Below, in pieces: positions 6,687 through 7,560 of a stretch of 7,560 nucleotides of DNA. Source of the stretch: Chlamydiota bacterium (GTDB lineage: Bacteria > Chlamydiota > Chlamydiia > Chlamydiales > Rhabdochlamydiaceae); contig VGMB01000070.1 in the NCBI GenBank assembly GCA_016866585.1, positions 1-7,560 on the forward strand, given 5' to 3'. The notes under the pieces were generated by a model. That model was not told the DNA's origin and searched no databases. It saw only the letters and a list, made by a program, of their open reading frames with translations. Each line of letters starts with the position of its first letter. The stretch's first letter is position 1. The translations under genes were made by a program, and so were the position numbers.

Positions 6687-7053
6687 ACTTGATTTGATCG
6701 CAAAATTCCATATATGAGATCTAATCTAGTTTGTTCTATTAAATTTGTCATTTTAAATCACATAAAAGGATAATGAGATTGTTTTTTGGTGAGCACGATC
6801 TTAAAAGAATAGAAAGTTTTAAATTACCAAGCTGAGAGTTTTTCTATAAAACAAGAGGCTCGTGGAATAGGTAGCTCGAGTTTTAGTCCATAAAATTGCT
6901 CTCGTCGTATAATATTGTTGTCTCAAATTTTTAATTATTGATTAATTTAAAAAAATATTTTTTTAAATATTATTGTTTTAAATTTTGATTGTTATAGATA
7001 AATATAATCGACTTCTATATCAAAAAAATAAAAATGAAGATAGGACTACTTAT
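6687..7053. other. Gene-free intergenic region between divergent acetyltransferase genes
   Basis: These 367 nt separate two divergent GNAT genes and must hold both promoters. No credible gene was found. The longest start-to-stop reading on the plus strand near AAGGATAATG (around 6770) gives only a short peptide (MRLFFGEHDLKRI and so on) with no recognisable homology. A TATAAT box at 6908-6913 could be a plus-strand -10, but no good -35 sits 16-18 nt before it. The right part contains an AT-only palindrome (6945-6968). The gap is large compared with its neighbours and may include a worn-out gene remnant or RNA gene that I cannot identify. Confidence 0.6.
6945..6968. repeat. 24-bp perfect AT-only palindrome
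   Basis: The 24 bases from 6945 to 6968 form a perfect palindrome (ATTTAAAAAAAT and its complement). They consist only of A and T, with seven-base A and T runs. It lies about 85 nt before the acetyltransferase start at 7054. It could bend DNA or form a cruciform near that promoter, but low-complexity AT sequence makes such palindromes more likely by chance. Confidence 0.45.
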
Positions 7054-7473
7054 ATGGAACTTGAAATTGTAATTGGTCATAATTTTCAAAAACATATTGA
7101 TACAGTTGCTAATTTGCGCATATCCATTTTTAGAGAATATCCTTATTTGTATGATGGGAATATATCTTATGAAGCTGATTATCTAAAAAGTTATGTCTTA
7201 AGTAAAAATAGTATTCTAATATTAGCTAGAGATAAGGGGCAAATTGTTGGCGCGCTTACTGGATTACCTTTATTGGAAGCAGATGAGATGTTTCGCATTG
7301 TATTTGAAAAAAATCCTTTTCCAATTGATTCCATATTTTACTTAGGAGAGATACTTCTTATAAAAGAATATAGAGGTAAAGGAATTGGATTCAAGATGTA
7401 TACAATGTTCGAAGAGTTAGTTATGCAAAATAACCAACTCACCTTACGCAACTTTTTAAAGATTAGCTTTTAA
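7054..7473 (+). pseudogene. GNAT-family N-acetyltransferase truncated by an insertion sequence
   Basis: The reading frame encodes about 139 residues of a GNAT acetyltransferase. FREYPYLYDG (res. 26-35), a FYLGEILLI strand (95-103) and the canonical acetyl-CoA loop RGKGIG (107-112) are clear. Relatives I recall run to about 200 residues, with a C-terminal half after the CoA loop (beta strand plus PLDNFW-like region). Here the protein turns into an unrelated tail (QLTLRNFLKISF) from about 7429 and stops at 7473. None of the three plus frames continues the family there, and a transposase start follows, so interruption by an IS is the best explanation; the missing part may lie beyond the window. 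I chose ATG 7054 because AGGA at 7042-7045 is 8 nt upstream. An in-frame TTG at 6985 has no ribosome-binding site and extends the N-terminus with no family match. Loss of the distal half probably abolishes activity. Confidence 0.7.
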
Positions 7474-7500
7474 AATTTTTATTTTACTGATTAAAATCCC

Positions 7501-7532
7501 TGTTCATTTTTTTTGAGGTTAACTAATGAACA
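7501..7532 (+). promoter_or_regulatory. Hairpin enclosing the transposase ribosome-binding site and start codon
   Basis: TGTTCATT (7501-7508) is perfectly complementary to AATGAACA (7525-7532). The right arm contains the transposase start codon (7526-7528), and the 16-nt loop holds its GAGG Shine-Dalgarno (7515-7518). In a transcript covering both arms the start codon would be paired. Several IS elements use such structures to limit transposase translation from read-through RNA; that this one does is inference. Confidence 0.4.
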
Positions 7533-7560
7533 TGGGTCTTTTGGATATTTACTCTGATTA
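7526..7560 (+). CDS. Transposase N-terminus, DDE type likely (runs off the right edge)
   Basis: Only eleven codons are visible (MNMGLLDIYSD, with Y as the probable next residue). They resemble the start of DDE transposases (IS4/IS701-like) that I recall beginning with a LLDIYSDYLI-type segment, common in amoeba- and arthropod-associated bacteria. GAGG at 7515-7518, 7 nt before the ATG, is a good Shine-Dalgarno. The position directly after the point where a host gene is broken supports a transposase. The IS family cannot be fixed from so few residues, and another gene with this start is possible. Confidence 0.5.
   Translation, partial: MNMGLLDIYSD

Larger units (their letters stand above)
7429..7560 (+). 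mobile_element. Left end of an insertion sequence (boundary approximate)
   Basis: From about 7429 the acetyltransferase homology ends, and the sequence changes to a non-coding leader of roughly 95 nt that runs into a transposase start at 7526. The leader begins near ACCAACTCACCTTACGCAAC (7433 onward), which may hold the left terminal inverted repeat. The right end is outside the window, so neither the repeat nor target-site duplications can be checked. The exact left boundary is inferred from where the host gene breaks. Confidence 0.5.

Noticed and set aside
6985..7053. N-terminal extension of the second acetyltransferase from a TTG start
   Set aside because: It has no ribosome-binding site and no family similarity; ATG 7054 has a well-spaced AGGA.
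1..7560. CRISPR array, tRNA or rRNA gene
   Set aside because: I saw no regularly spaced repeats, no tRNA-like cloverleaf and no rRNA sequence on either strand.

Overview
This window is AT-rich (roughly one-third G+C by eye) bacterial chromosome. Genes are short, closely spaced and on both strands, and several have good Shine-Dalgarno sites (GGAGG or AAGAGGTG). A GT9-like sugar transferase suggests a Gram-negative cell. The AT-rich codon use, a stand-alone RlmK-type methyltransferase, an IS element of a kind I associate with amoeba- and arthropod-associated bacteria, and gene decay fit a host-associated lineage such as an environmental chlamydia. That placement is a guess: no rRNA or other phylogenetic marker is present.

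Layout. 1-778 (minus): most of an RlmK-type 23S rRNA methyltransferase, running off the left edge. 961-1680 (plus): an exported protein of unknown function, followed by a hairpin. 1784-2491 (plus): fluoride channel CrcB with a DUF190 PII-like partner, followed closely by a GT9-like glycosyltransferase (2523-3350), probably one operon. 3372-4262 (minus): a PhyH-type Fe(II)/2-oxoglutarate oxygenase with an apparent signal peptide, convergent with the glycosyltransferase. 4361-5269 (plus): an EamA/DMT transporter. 5349-5786 (plus): a YqeY/GatB-like protein and a hairpin. 5846-6201 (plus): a phnA/yjdM-type zinc-ribbon gene broken by a one-base deletion. 6207-6686 (minus): a YafP-like GNAT acetyltransferase. 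6687-7053: a gene-free gap. 7054-7473 (plus): a second GNAT gene that loses its C-terminus at about 7429, where an insertion sequence appears to begin; its transposase starts at 7526 and runs off the right edge.

The window looks like an ordinary accessory or housekeeping mix rather than one dedicated system. The only clear functional unit is crcB-DUF190 (fluoride export). The right third shows decay: a frameshifted phnA, a gene-free stretch and an IS-truncated acetyltransferase. The most unusual intact protein is the putatively exported PhyH oxygenase.
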